Of a stretch of DNA of 64,000 bases, positions 53,507-63,876 are shown piece after piece. The number at the start of each line of letters is the position of its first letter. The stretch's first letter is position 1. The stretch is from Bog-532 sp963830385 (GTDB lineage Bacteria > Actinomycetota > Actinomycetes > Streptosporangiales > Streptosporangiaceae): positions 2,034,147 to 2,098,146 of the forward strand of contig CAWHMD010000005.1 in assembly GCA_963830385.1 (NCBI GenBank), written 5' to 3'. The notes under the pieces are model-generated. The model worked only from the letters and a program-made list of their open reading frames with translations, was not told where the DNA came from and ran no database searches. Position numbers and translations under genes: made by a program.

Positions 53507-54295
53507 GTGGGACAACGAAAGGCAGGACAGCGATGGGCAGCAGGTGTTCCGGTGCCCCGATCCGGTAACGAGCGCGCGTTCCCGCCCAGCCTGCCGGACA
53601 GGTCAGCACAGCTCTGGGATAGCCAGCGGGGAGAAGTCGCCCGGAGCCTGCTGACATCAGGGGTGCGGTGTTTCGCGTCAAACGGCTTCCACGCGACCAC
53701 GACCAGGGATATCACCGCTGCCGTGGGCTTGTCGCCCGGTGCGCTTTACGTGCACTTCCCGTCGAAGGAACACCTGCTGTTCGAAATCACCCGGGCCGGG
53801 CACGTGAGGTCGCTTGAAACCTTGAAGGAAGCGGAAGCCAGCGGAAATGCGGTCTCCTGCCTGAGATCGCTTGTCGCCCGGTTTGTCGCCTGGCACGCGC
53901 ACCATCACGTCGCGGGCCGGGTCAGCCAGTACGAACTTGCGGCGCTAACGCCCGAACATTATGAGGAAATACTACAGCTGCGCAGGCAATCCACAGATAT
54001 TTTCCGCCAGGCAGTAATCCGCGGAATCGACGAGGGAACATTCGCTGCCGTCGACGTGCACCGCGTCGTCCGCGCCATTCTCTCGCTGGGCGTCGACCTG
54101 GTCCGGTGGTACCGGACCGACGGACCCGACTCACCCGAGCAGCTCGGCGAATTCTACGCCGACCTGGCACTCGGCATGGTCACCAGTGCGGAGAACAACG
54201 CTGCGAGCCGAGCAGAGCAGACCGTTCCGCCATCAACAGCTTCCCGTCGGGGTCTTGGGCCCGTGTACATAGTGCGGACTCATCCCACTGAATAG
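53507..54295 (+). CDS. TetR-family regulator
   Basis: 262 aa from GTG 53507; starts at 53552 are also possible because the first 35 residues are not conserved-looking. HTH: RSLLTSGVRCFASNGFHATT, TRDITAAVGLSPGALYVHFP, SKEHLLFEITRAG. The ligand domain contains YELAALTPEHYEEILQLRRQ, as in acyl-CoA-type TetR proteins. Divergent from the LLM oxidoreductase. Confidence 0.9.
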   Translation: MGQRKAGQRWAAGVPVPRSGNERAFPPSLPDRSAQLWDSQRGEVARSLLTSGVRCFASNGFHATTTRDITAAVGLSPGALYVHFPSKEHLLFEITRAGHVRSLETLKEAEASGNAVSCLRSLVARFVAWHAHHHVAGRVSQYELAALTPEHYEEILQLRRQSTDIFRQAVIRGIDEGTFAAVDVHRVVRAILSLGVDLVRWYRTDGPDSPEQLGEFYADLALGMVTSAENNAASRAEQTVPPSTASRRGLGPVYIVRTHPTE

Positions 54296-54940
54296 CTGGG
54301 TCATCGAGTCACAGAAAGTGCTCTCCGGGTCGGCCGACCCGCGCAGCGGACTCAGCCACCTGTGCGCGCTAACGCCCCAAGCGCGGCACGCAATCTGGCA
54401 CCAGCGGACCATCTTGGCGCTGCTCGCCTGCGCCTCGTTGTCCGTCTTGGCCATGGCCGAGCCCAGGGACGTCAGCACGACCTCGTTCGATCACTGGGCG
54501 GACCAGCAGGCAGGGGCCGGCTCAGTGCGCCCGGGTGCTGGCGCCCGGTAAGACGCGCGTGAAACGGCGGACAACCCAGCTGGTGACGGTGGCGAGATTG
54601 CACTCGCCGCCGTGGCACCGCCTCTACGTCGTCATTATCCAGGCAGTGACGATTATCAAATACCAGCCGCGCATCCACCGGTGCGGCATCTTCCCGGCTG
54701 CTCCTGCCTACACGGTCACCTCGGATCGGCGAACTACGCACCTCCTTATCTCGGAAATTTCGGCGCGTTGGTGGCGACCGGCCTACCGATAACGGACCCG
54801 CAGTAAATGCTCTTGTGCACCAACCGAACGACACTTAAATTAAATGGTTGCTGACCACGCACTCTCGTAGCCGCGATGTGGGGGGAAGTCGCGTTGCTGT
54901 GTGTGGGCTATCACCGGTGTGTCCGCTTGGTTGATGGTTT
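54296..54940. other. No gene identified
   Basis: No convincing frame; the part around 54830-54850 is locally AT-rich (CTTAAATTAAATGG). Confidence 0.35.
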
Positions 54941-56832
54941 TTATGGCAGGCCGCCAATCTTGATTTTCACTGTCCATATTCCGGTGTTGCCGGAGAAGGA
55001 GTCGTCGTTCACGCCGAGATACAGGCGTCCGGTGGCCGCGGTGGCCAGGATGGAGGTCCCCACCTCGAAGGGCTGGCCGTTGCCGATTCTGGCGATCAGT
55101 GACCAGCAGGGCAATTGCGGAGCGGGAAATTGGGGGCTGTCGGCGGGGTAGCTGGCCGCCGGCTTACACGACGGGTCACCGTTTGGAGCCTGCGACGAGC
55201 CGGCTGTGGCCAGGTAGACGTCACCGGCCGCGCTGATGCCAATGGCGGCCCCGGAACGCGCGGTAACGCCGGTGTCCGTCCATTCCTGATTGCTGGATAT
55301 GCTGATCCCCGGTGTGGATGTACAGGCGGGAGCCGCTGGCGTCGAAGTCCCTGAGCTGTTAAAGGCCTGCACGTAGAAGCACTGGTAGGCGCCCGGCGAC
55401 GTGGTGACCTCGGCCGCGCTGACCCTGCCGGTTCGCACATTGATGGCACCGCCGCTGCATCCGTCGGTCCCGCAGCCGTTGCTGATGTTGAAACCAGTGA
55501 TATCAGTCCCGCCGCCGGCCCAGGTTAGCCTGATCGTGTGCTGATTCAGTGCGGTGGCTGCCACGTCGGTGGGGGCGGCAGGCGGCCGGCCGCCGGGGCG
55601 GGAGCTGCCCGGCCCGGCGGCGGCCAAAGACCGCGATGTTCGGACGGCCGAGGGCGCAGGCGGGGTGCCGGACCCGTGGCTGCCTGCCGGGTTGCGGCCG
55701 GCCAGATTGATGCCCACCGCCGTTCCTGCTGCCACGGCCAGGAGACCGGCCAGCACCAGGGCTACCACCGCCGGTCTTCGCCGGCGGTGCGGGGCATCGC
55801 CGGTCGGACCGTGCGGTAGAGGCTGATTGGAAAGTGGGCTGGCTGCCTTTCCTAGCCGCGGCGCGGTTACGGTCGGCTGGCCCGCTTCGGGCGCTTTGGG
55901 CGGCCAGGCAGGCTCGGTAGGCGGCCAGCCGGGCTCGGCCGACGGACCGTCATCCAGGCTTGCCGGATCAGGTACATCCGTACGCTCGGACAGCGCTGTG
56001 ACAATCGGCAAGGGCAGCCATCCAACGGCAAGGTCGGCGCCGTCCAGTTCGGCCAGGAGCTCTGCGGTAGTTGGTCGCTGACCGGCATCCTTGGCTAGGC
56101 ATCGCTCAACCAGCGGCCGCACCTCCGCTGGGACTTCGGCAAGGTCGGGTGGACCGTGAACCACCCGGTAGACCCGGGCAGCGGTAGACCCGGCGCCGAA
56201 TGGCCCGTTGCCGGTAGCGGCGAACGTGAGCACCGCACCGAGACTGAACACATCGCTGGGCGGCCCGGTCTCGCGGCCCTCCGCCTGCTCGGGGACATGA
56301 ACCCGGGAGAGCCGATGACCAGGTCCGCATGGGTGAGCGCGGTAGCCTCGGCAGCCCGGGAAATCCCGAAGTCGATTACCCGCGGCCCGTCATCGGCCAG
56401 CAGCACATTGGTCGGTTTAAGGTCGCGATGGATCAGGCCCGCCGCGTGGATCGCGTTCAGTCCCTCCGCGAGCCCCGCCGCCAGCGCGAGTACCGACGCC
56501 GACGGCAACGGCCCCTGCTCCCGCACAGCATCGGACAATGACGGTCCCGGCACGTACGCCGTCGCCAGCCAGGGCACCAGCCCGTCAACATCAGCGTCCA
56601 CCACCGGCGCGGTGAACAAGCCGCTGACACTCCTGGCAGCAGCCACTTCCCGGCTGAACCGCACCCGGAACTCAGGGTCTCCGGCCAGCTCAGCGCGGAT
56701 GACCTTCACCGCGACCCACCGGCCGCCCGCCGACCGCCCGGCGAACACCACACCCATCCCGCCGGCGCCCAGCCGCCCGGCCAGGCGGTACGGCCCAATC
56801 CGCCGCGGGTCCCCACCCTGCAATTCCTGCAC
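54941..56832 (-). pseudogene. Ser/Thr kinase with FN3 and PA-IL-like lectin domains, one frameshift
   Basis: GTG 56832 with GGAGG upstream. Kinase: GAGGMGVV, WVAVKVIR, HRDLKPTNVLL, RVIDFGISRA, GSPGFMSP. One C is missing in a CCCC run near 56297; restoring it gives MSPEQAEGRE and the frame DVFSLGAVLTFAATGNGPFG onward. A Pro-rich linker, a transmembrane helix (AVVALVLAGLLAVAAGTAVG), an FN3 domain (APTDVAATALNQHTIRLTWA) and a C-terminal PA-IL-like lectin domain (EWTDTGVTARSGAAIGISAA; LYLGVNDDSFSGNTGIWTVK) follow. It would be a membrane sensor kinase that binds sugar outside. Confidence 0.85.
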
Positions 56833-57186
56833 CTGCCGCCTCCAGCAGGACAACAGCGACTTTTAAGACAATAACCGTACAGCGGGCGGCAGGCGGCAAC
56901 CAGCCATGGCAGCAGGATCTAGGCGCATTTTCGCAGGTGCAGCCAAAAGGCTTTCCCACGTCTGCTCAGAAGCGGAATTCGTATACCAGGTGAAAAGCCG
57001 CAAAACTTCATATCTTCATCTAATTCGGGCGGTCAGCAGGCCACTAGCCTTGTTTGCCCCGCACCCGGAGAACTTGTGACAAGGGTCGTGTCGCACGCAC
57101 TATTCTGCCGCTGTGGGCGCGGGGAATGGCACACTGATTTCGTCGGCGTTCAGCCAGGTCGCCGGACAGGCGTGCGGTTTCGCCCG
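56833..57186. other. Spacer, no gene
   Basis: Between the kinase start and the end of the PPOX gene. No frame with coding character was recognised. Confidence 0.35.
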
Positions 57187-57561
57187 CTATTCCTCGGCGA
57201 ACTCCATCCCCCAGCTGATCACTTCGGTGGGGTGCAGCCGGATGATGGGCCCGGCCGGCTCGCCGTCCGGGCCGGCCGCATCCGCGAGAGCCTCGGCCAT
57301 GCCGCGGATCAGCACGCATCGAGGTCGCCACGGTGGCAGCACGTCATCGACCACGAGAGCGATGTTCGGGTTGCGCTGCGCGTTGTGAAATTTCCGGGTC
57401 CGGGCGAAGTCCCGGCCGCCAATGTCGATTGCGTCCAGCGCAGGGTTGTACCGCCAGCCGAGGGGAACGGCGTGTGGCATCCCGGCCGCGTCGATGGTCG
57501 CGAGCCGGCCGAGCTTGCCTTTGGCCAGGTAGGTCAGTTCAGCGTCGGAGAACATGCTCAT
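57187..57561 (-). CDS. PPOX-class F420-dependent protein
   Basis: 124 aa from ATG 57561. Split-barrel flavin/F420-binding fold: FSDAELTYLAKGKLGRLATI, GMPHAVPLGWRYNPALDAID, RNPNIALVVDDVLPPWRPRC. The C-terminal IIRLHPTEVISWGME is typical of the family. Upstream are three CGACCTC repeats (57621-57641). Confidence 0.9.
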   Translation of the reverse strand: MSMFSDAELTYLAKGKLGRLATIDAAGMPHAVPLGWRYNPALDAIDIGGRDFARTRKFHNAQRNPNIALVVDDVLPPWRPRCVLIRGMAEALADAAGPDGEPAGPIIRLHPTEVISWGMEFAEE

Positions 57562-57651
57562 TTCGCGCTCACCCGCCTGCAGGGATTGTGAAAGGCCTAC
57601 GGTCCAGACGCTATACGCGCCGACCTCCGACCTCCGACCTCCGACCATCGA

Positions 57652-58056
57652 GTCCGCAACTTGCGAAGGGTACCCGGTTCTGCCGCTTATCGGGTGTGAT
57701 GTTAGGTCTGGTTCAGTCTGCTTTTCGTGTCAGGTGGCGTGTTCAGGTGCTGGCGCGGCAATGGCCGGGTCGGGGGTTAGCTTCAGCACCGCTTGGTGGC
57801 CAGTGCGCTGGCGGGCCGCTGGCGCTGCACTTGGCCGATGCCGAACACCAGTGAACCCGGAAACCCACCTGACCGCAGGCGAACCCGACCTGCTCACTCG
57901 GACGCGGGAACCGCCGCTATGCGCGCCTAGTAGCGCGCCCATATGGCCGTGCGGGGGCGCGCCCAGCGAACATTCTGACGCGTCAGTGTGCCTGTACGCA
58001 TGCTCAAGATCACCGGCTGGTTCGTTCTTAACTGCTCGCTGCCTTGGGTGCGCCGT
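57652..58056. other. No gene identified
   Basis: No convincing coding frame or RNA. Spacer between the PPOX and SulP genes. Confidence 0.35.
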
Positions 58057-59769
58057 TTAGTCGCCGATGAACTCCTCTGCGGCGGCGTGGAAGGCCTCGA
58101 GTGCCTCGCCGGGGGTGTCGTAGTAAGCGCCGGGGCCAAGGGCGGCGCTGATGCCGTAGCGGTCGAGTTGCTCGCGCACCGGGCCGAGGACACTGCTGAC
58201 CGCGAAGCGGATGTGTCGTTTGCGGAGGTGTTCGATGACGCGGGTAAGGACCCCCGCCGCGGTGTAGTCGACGTCGCCGATGGCCGCGGCGTCGAGAACC
58301 ATCCACCGCAGCGGGCTTCCCTGCGCAGCAAGGGCGGTGACGTCGTCGATGAGGCGGGAGGCGTTGGCGTAGTAAAGGCTGGTGCCGAACCGGTAGACCG
58401 CCAGTCCTTCCTCGGTCCGCGCGCCAGGCCGGACTGGGGTCGGCTGCCAATGCCCGGCCGGTGACTTCACCAGCACGCTGTCGAGCGGGCGGGAGGTGTG
58501 GCGGAGGTGGTCGATGATCGAGACAGCGACGGCGAGCGCGATGCCTTCCTCGACCCCGAGGACCACGACCGCGGCGGTCGTGAGCAGGGAAATAGCGAAC
58601 TCGTGGCGGCGACAGGCCAGAATGCGCCGCATCCCGCCAACGTCGATGAGCCCGGCGGCGATGAGGAAGACGATCGCCGCCAGGGCGGCGATCGGCAGGC
58701 TGGCCAGCGGCCCGGTCAGCAGGAGCAGGACGATGAGCACCACCGCGCTGGTCGTGAGCTGGGCCAGCTGGCTGCGCCCGCCCGCGCTGTCGGCCACCTG
58801 CGTCTGGGTCGGGCTGCCGTTGACGACGAAGGTGCCAGACAACGCGGCGGCCACGTTGGCGGCACCCAGGCCGACTAGGTCGGTGTCCTGGCTGAATGTC
58901 TCCTCGTACTTCCCGGCGTAGGCGCGTGAGGTCGCCGCGCTCTGGGCAAGGATGACGACGAACATCGACACTGCGGTACCGAACAGCACGGCCGCGTCAT
59001 GCCAGCTGAGGGCGGGCAACCCCAGGTGAGGCAGCCCCCGTGGGATGGGGCCGAGCACGGCCACGCCGCGCCCCGCCAGGTCCGCCGCCCGGCTCACGAT
59101 GATCACGGCGATCACCGCGATCAGCAGGCCCGGGATCTTGCGGCTGATCGCCCGGGAAGCCAGCACGATCACGATGACCCCGGCCGATACCGCCAGATCT
59201 GCCGCGTGTGCCTGTGGGAGCGCGCGGGCAACGTCGAGGAGCCGGGCCGGGGTGGTCTTGTCCGCCACGGTCACCCCCAGCATGTCGGGAAGTTGCCTGG
59301 CAGCGACCTGGATGCCGACGCCGGCGAGGAAGCCGATCAGGACGGTACGGGACAGGAAGTTCGCCAAAAACCCCAGCTGGGCCAGCCGGGCCAGCAGCAG
59401 CAGCCCGCCAGCGAGCAGGGCCGCGAGACCGGCCAGCCGGACGTATTGCGGCGAGCCAGCGACCGCGAGACCGGCGAGGGTCGCGCCGAGTATGGCTGCC
59501 GTGGCGGAGTCCGCGCCGACGACAAGGTGGCGCGAGGAACCGAAGATGGCGAAAACGGCCATCGGGAACAACAGTGTGTACAGGCCGGTCACCACCGGCA
59601 TCCCAGCGATCTTCGCGTACCCCAGAGCCACCGGGATGCTCACGGCGGCCAGGGTAATACCGGCAACCACGTCCGCCGTGACGTCAGACCGGCGCACAGG
59701 CAGCAGCCCGCCCATCAACGGCGGCAATCGCAGCCGTGCCCGCAGGAAGCGCCCCCCTGAATCTGGCAC
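58057..59769 (-). CDS. SulP-family anion permease with STAS domain
   Basis: 570 aa from GTG 59769, preceded by GAGGAGG at 5 bases. Membrane domain of about 14 segments: DVVAGITLAAVSIPVALGYA, GLYTLLFPMAVFAIFGSSRH, NGSPTQTQVADSAGGRSQLA. The C-terminal STAS domain is YRFGTSLYYANASRLIDDVT to VLDAAAIGDVDYTAAGVL. Transports sulfate, bicarbonate or another anion. Divergent from the MFS gene, with ACCAG-GTAA-CTGGT (59814-59827) in between. Confidence 0.94.
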   Translation of the reverse strand: MPDSGGRFLRARLRLPPLMGGLLPVRRSDVTADVVAGITLAAVSIPVALGYAKIAGMPVVTGLYTLLFPMAVFAIFGSSRHLVVGADSATAAILGATLAGLAVAGSPQYVRLAGLAALLAGGLLLLARLAQLGFLANFLSRTVLIGFLAGVGIQVAARQLPDMLGVTVADKTTPARLLDVARALPQAHAADLAVSAGVIVIVLASRAISRKIPGLLIAVIAVIIVSRAADLAGRGVAVLGPIPRGLPHLGLPALSWHDAAVLFGTAVSMFVVILAQSAATSRAYAGKYEETFSQDTDLVGLGAANVAAALSGTFVVNGSPTQTQVADSAGGRSQLAQLTTSAVVLIVLLLLTGPLASLPIAALAAIVFLIAAGLIDVGGMRRILACRRHEFAISLLTTAAVVVLGVEEGIALAVAVSIIDHLRHTSRPLDSVLVKSPAGHWQPTPVRPGARTEEGLAVYRFGTSLYYANASRLIDDVTALAAQGSPLRWMVLDAAAIGDVDYTAAGVLTRVIEHLRKRHIRFAVSSVLGPVREQLDRYGISAALGPGAYYDTPGEALEAFHAAAEEFIGD

Positions 59770-59983
59770 CGTCACCTCCTCGCCGTGGCCATGCCGGGTC
59801 GGCTGCGTGCCTTACCAGGTAACTGGTGGGCAGCCAGCGAAGTAGTTCGCTTGCCAGCAATCATGCGTTTCCCTGGCGTTCATTTCTAGGTCGGCGGAAG
59901 GTTGCTTGAGCCGGATAGTTTCGTGGCGGCATAGAAGGAATGCGGTCGGCCGCGAGGCAGGCGGCAGGCGGCGGGGGGATGCC

Positions 59984-61438
59984 GTGACCGAGATCCGGTC
60001 CAGGGACTTGATCACCGCGCTGGATGAGGCCTCGCTGAGCAGGTTCCATCTGCGCGCGGTGCTGGCCTCGGGGATGGGGTTCTTTACCGACGCTTACGAC
60101 CTGTTCGTGATCGGGATCGCCTCCGCGCTGATCGCCAAGGAGTGGCACCTGAGCTCGGGCAGGCTCGCGCTGCTCAACTCCACGATGCTGTTCGCCGCCT
60201 TCCTCGGCGCGTTCGTGTTCGGGCGCTTTGCCGATGTCATCGGCCGCAAGCGCGTGTACTGGATCGTCGCCGCGATCATGATCGCTGGGGCGCTGGGGTC
60301 GGCGCTGTCGCAATCGTTCTGGGTGCTGATCGCGTTCCGGTTCGTGCTCGGCTTCGGCGTCGGCGGCGACTACCCGGTCAGCGCCGTAATGGTCAGCGAG
60401 TACGCCAACCGCAAGGACCGCGGCAAGCTGGTCGGGATGGTGTTCGGAACCCAGGCGCTCGGGCTCATCGTCGCGCCGCTGATCGCGCTGGCGCTGCTCG
60501 GTGCCGGAGCCAGTAACGATACGGCGTGGCGGGTCCTGCTCGCCCTGGGAGCGGTGCCCGCGGCTGCGGTGATCTACCTGCGCTGCCGGATGCCCGAGTC
60601 GCCGCGCTACCAGGCCCAGGTGCAGGGAAAGGCGGAGCAGGCGGCGAACCGGATGTCCGATTTCACCGATGGGCAGGTCAACGGGAACGGAAACGGGAAC
60701 GGCGCAGGCGCGGTGCGGCAGGAGATGGGCTTGCGGTCCTTCCTCACCACCCGCCGGTGGCTGATCATGCTGGCCGGGACGGCCGGCACCTGGTTCCTGC
60801 TCGACTACGCCTACTACGGGAACACGATCTCCACCCCGCAGATCCTCGGCCTGATCTCCCCGCACGCCTCCACCATGACCAAGATCGCCATCCAGCTGGC
60901 CATCTTCGTGGTGGCCGCGGTGCCCGGCTACGTGCTGGCGATCGCCCGGCTGGACAAGATCGGGCACCGGCGGCTGCAACTGGTTGGCTTCACGATGATG
61001 GCGCTCTGCTTCGCCGTCATCGCGCTGGTGCCGGGCATGACCACCATGGTCGTCCCGTTCCTGCTGGTGTACGGGGTGAGCTACTTCTTCACCGAGTTCG
61101 GCCCGAACATGACCACCTTCGTCATGCCGAGCGAGCTGTACCCGGTAAGCATGCGCGCCACCGGGCACGGGATCTCGGCGGGCGTCGGCAAGCTCGGCGC
61201 CTTCATCGGGGTCTTCCTGTTCCCAGTCCTCCAGACCTCGCTCGGCCTGCGGGGCACGCTGCTGCTCACCGCCGGGGTGTCCGTGGCCGGCTTCGCACTC
61301 ACCCTGGTGCTGCCCGAACCGGCAGGGCGCAGCCTGGAAGATATGGCCATCAGCACCCCAAGCACGGCCGCCCCGCCGCTGCAGGTGGCCGGTCAGGCAT
61401 CAGCTCACTGGGATCCCCATTCTGCGGAATCCTCCTGA
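59984..61438 (+). CDS. MFS permease, phosphate:H+ symporter type
   Basis: 484 aa from GTG 59984, behind a GGGGGG run. PHS-type MFS features: GMGFFTDAYDLFVIGIAS, FGRFADVIGRKRV, GFGVGGDYPVSAVMVSEYAN, YAYYGNTISTPQILG, FGPNMTTFVMPSELYPVSMR. Twelve helices. The central loop has an unusual (Asn-Gly)4 run at QVNGNGNGNGAG. Probably imports inorganic phosphate; organic-anion transport is less likely. Confidence 0.9.
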   Translation: MTEIRSRDLITALDEASLSRFHLRAVLASGMGFFTDAYDLFVIGIASALIAKEWHLSSGRLALLNSTMLFAAFLGAFVFGRFADVIGRKRVYWIVAAIMIAGALGSALSQSFWVLIAFRFVLGFGVGGDYPVSAVMVSEYANRKDRGKLVGMVFGTQALGLIVAPLIALALLGAGASNDTAWRVLLALGAVPAAAVIYLRCRMPESPRYQAQVQGKAEQAANRMSDFTDGQVNGNGNGNGAGAVRQEMGLRSFLTTRRWLIMLAGTAGTWFLLDYAYYGNTISTPQILGLISPHASTMTKIAIQLAIFVVAAVPGYVLAIARLDKIGHRRLQLVGFTMMALCFAVIALVPGMTTMVVPFLLVYGVSYFFTEFGPNMTTFVMPSELYPVSMRATGHGISAGVGKLGAFIGVFLFPVLQTSLGLRGTLLLTAGVSVAGFALTLVLPEPAGRSLEDMAISTPSTAAPPLQVAGQASAHWDPHSAESS

Positions 61439-61711
61439 CGCAGGCCCGTTCTCAGGGCCTCAGAGCAGCGCCGACTACGGTTCCCGTGCCCTCCTGGCGC
61501 GCTGCGCCAGCGGGCCGCGTGGTAGGACACGAACAGCCGTGCTGCGGCGCCTGGAGAAATCCGGGGAACTGCCGACGGCAAAGACCCCTCTGCAGACGGG
61601 CACCGGTAGGCAAGTGCTCACCGTGCGCAGGCTGCAGACCTAGCTGACGCTCACGGCGGTTTCCACACCACTGCGCCCGGCACGGGCGCGCGTTACGCGT
61701 AACATAGCCCA

Positions 61712-62350
61712 GTGGCTGATACCCGGAGCTGCGAGCAGTGCGGCGCCACGTTCACGCCGCGCCGCGAGCATGCCCGGTTCTGCTCTGCCCGCTGCCGGGT
61801 CGCATGGAACCGCGAGAAGACGAGTGATCTCGCCGGGATGAGCGCGCTCCAGTGGTCCCTGACGGCGATGAGTGACACGACAGAACGGCTTGCCCGGATT
61901 AGGGCGGGGGACCGGCCGCGAGCGTTCACGGTGATCGCTGAGGCGGTGTGGTGGGTCACTATCGTCGACGCCACGCTGGTGCGTCATCACCCGGATACCT
62001 ACGACGCCGTGATGGCAAGCCAGGCTCCCGCAGAGCGTCGGCTAGTCGAGGAAACCCTGGCAGGACTGCGCTTCGTCCGCAACCGGATGGGCCATGAAGA
62101 CGATCACGTTGACTTCATCCACCCACGGTCAAGCCACCCCGGCCCCGGCGATGGTCCCATCACGGCCTGGACATGGAATACAGTTCCCGAACCAGCGCTT
62201 GCGTCGCTTCCACCGCGCGGGCAGGCGTGGGAGATGACGCGGTACCGGGCATACCAGGCTCACCTAGCTGGCCACACCGTCGGGGAGACCTTCGGCCGGG
62301 CCACAGCGTTCCTCAAGCTGGCTGGCGCGAATTGCACCCTCAATCACTGA
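61712..62350 (+). CDS. Zinc-finger hypothetical protein
   Basis: 212 aa, GTG start. N-terminal zinc knuckle CEQCGATFTPRREHARFCSA ending with SARCR. A helical domain follows (IAEAVWWVTIVDATLVRHHP, RLVEETLAGLRFVRNRMGHE) and ends AYQAHLAGHTVGETFGRATA. Function unknown. Confidence 0.75.
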   Translation: MADTRSCEQCGATFTPRREHARFCSARCRVAWNREKTSDLAGMSALQWSLTAMSDTTERLARIRAGDRPRAFTVIAEAVWWVTIVDATLVRHHPDTYDAVMASQAPAERRLVEETLAGLRFVRNRMGHEDDHVDFIHPRSSHPGPGDGPITAWTWNTVPEPALASLPPRGQAWEMTRYRAYQAHLAGHTVGETFGRATAFLKLAGANCTLNH

Positions 62351-62960
62351 AACGAGCGCAATTCCCCTCACAGACGTCAGCGCACATGCCGCACGCTGAA
62401 AACGCACTGACGGTATCGAAGACGATCGGCTTGAACCCACCGCCCGCCCGCGGCCACGACCCTGGCAAGCCACGGTCACCCGCGACCATCACCATTTCGG
62501 CAGGCGAGCCGCCCGCTGTCACGCCCGGCCGACGCCTCTAGGTCTTGTTCGCCCGGCAAATCCACACGGTGCCCGAACCCGCCGCCCAGGCCGGCACGGT
62601 GACCGCCGCAACAGCAGGGCACCTTGCGCTGGCCAACCTGATAGCAGCCCTGCCGGGCTCCGCCCCCACCGCCCCTGAGGCTGCCCTCCTGCTACACGCG
62701 GAATGAATGCTGACCGCTCATGCGAAAACTCAGTACATAAGGAGATGATCTGCGCGCCTATATTCAGAGTCCGCCAGCGAACCCGGCGAATACCTAATCG
62801 GCGGTCTGGAGCATTCCTCTGGAGGTAGACCTTGCTCCAGTTCCGGCGGGTTGTGACATGGCGTAACCGGCTGGGGCGGCCTAGGTTGGGTCTCCGTTTC
62901 AATCGCTGGGACCGCAGCTGGCCCAGCCTCTCGGATCCCAGCCCGGCCGGGAGGTGCCCG
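62351..62960. other. Spacer with one possible short ORF
   Basis: GTG 62569 to TGA 62706 (about 45 codons, VPEPAAQAGTVTAATAGHLA...) has coding-like base use but no recognised relative. The rest holds no gene. Confidence 0.25.
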
Positions 62961-63876
62961 ATGACCACAGCTACCCCATCCACTGCCCTCGCCACGATCC
63001 AGCCCGCCTTCACCGACCCCGAACGGCTCGCGCTTGCGGGGTTCCTGGCCGGGTGCCGCGGGCTGACCCGTGAGGCCTACGCACTGGACCTGCGCCAGTT
63101 CACCACCTGGTGCCGCGCCCGCTCCCTGCCCCTGTTCGCGGTCCGCCGGGCCGACATCGAGTGCTTCGCCCGGGGGCTGGAAGCCAGGGGCCGCGCCCGC
63201 GCCACCGTCACCCGCCGGCTGTCCACCATCGCCGGGTTCTACAAATACACCGTCGAAGAAGAACTCCTGGACCACTCCCCGGCCGCCCACGTGCGGCGGC
63301 CCCGCCTGGACTACGAGTCCCATGCCACTGCCCTGGACCGCAACGAGCTCGGCGCGCTGCTAGGGCCGCCGGACTCGGCCCGCCGGCCGAGCACGCGCTG
63401 ATCTCCCTGCTTGCGCTGAACGGACTGCGGGTCTCGGAGGCCACCGGCGCAGACATCGAGCACCTGGGCCTGGAACGTGGGCACCGGACCCTGACGATCA
63501 CCGCAAAGGCGGCAAGGTCGCCACCATCCCGCTCGCGCCCCGCACCGCCCGGGCGATCGGCCTGGCCACCGGCGAGCGCTGCGACGGCCCTATTTTCCTC
63601 GCCGCTGACGGACGCCGCCTGGACCGGCACGGCGCCGGGCGGATCGTCCGCAAGGTCGCGCGCCGCGCCGGAATCACCAAGCCGGTCGGCCCGCACACGC
63701 TCAGGCACGCATTCATCACCGCCGCACTCGACGCCGGGGTACCACTGCGCGACGTGCAAGAGGCCGCCTCCCATGCGGACCCACGGACCACGATGAGATA
63801 TGACCGGGCCCGCGGGAGCCTGGACCGGCACGCGACCTACATCGTCGCGGCCTACATCGCTGGTGCCGCCCGGTAA
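62961..63876 (+). pseudogene. Tyrosine integrase (XerD-like), two frameshifts
   Basis: ATG 62961 with GGGAGG. Pieces: LALAGFLAGCRGLTREAYAL, TVTRRLSTIAGFYKYTVEEE, RPRLDYESHATALDRNELGA; then HALISLLALNGLRVSEATGA; then PIFLAADGRRLDRHGAGRIV, THTLRHAFITAALDAGVPL-type box with R and H, and the end TTMRYDRARGSLDRHATYIV. Shifts near 63370 and 63500. Close relative of the integrase at 50180. Confidence 0.9.

Noticed and set aside
57621..57641. Triple CGACCTC repeat
   Set aside because: Too short to assign; likely simple slippage upstream of the PPOX gene.
59861..61168. 435-aa minus-strand frame opposite the MFS gene
   Set aside because: His/Gln/Asp-rich antisense shadow; the MFS gene has clear family motifs.
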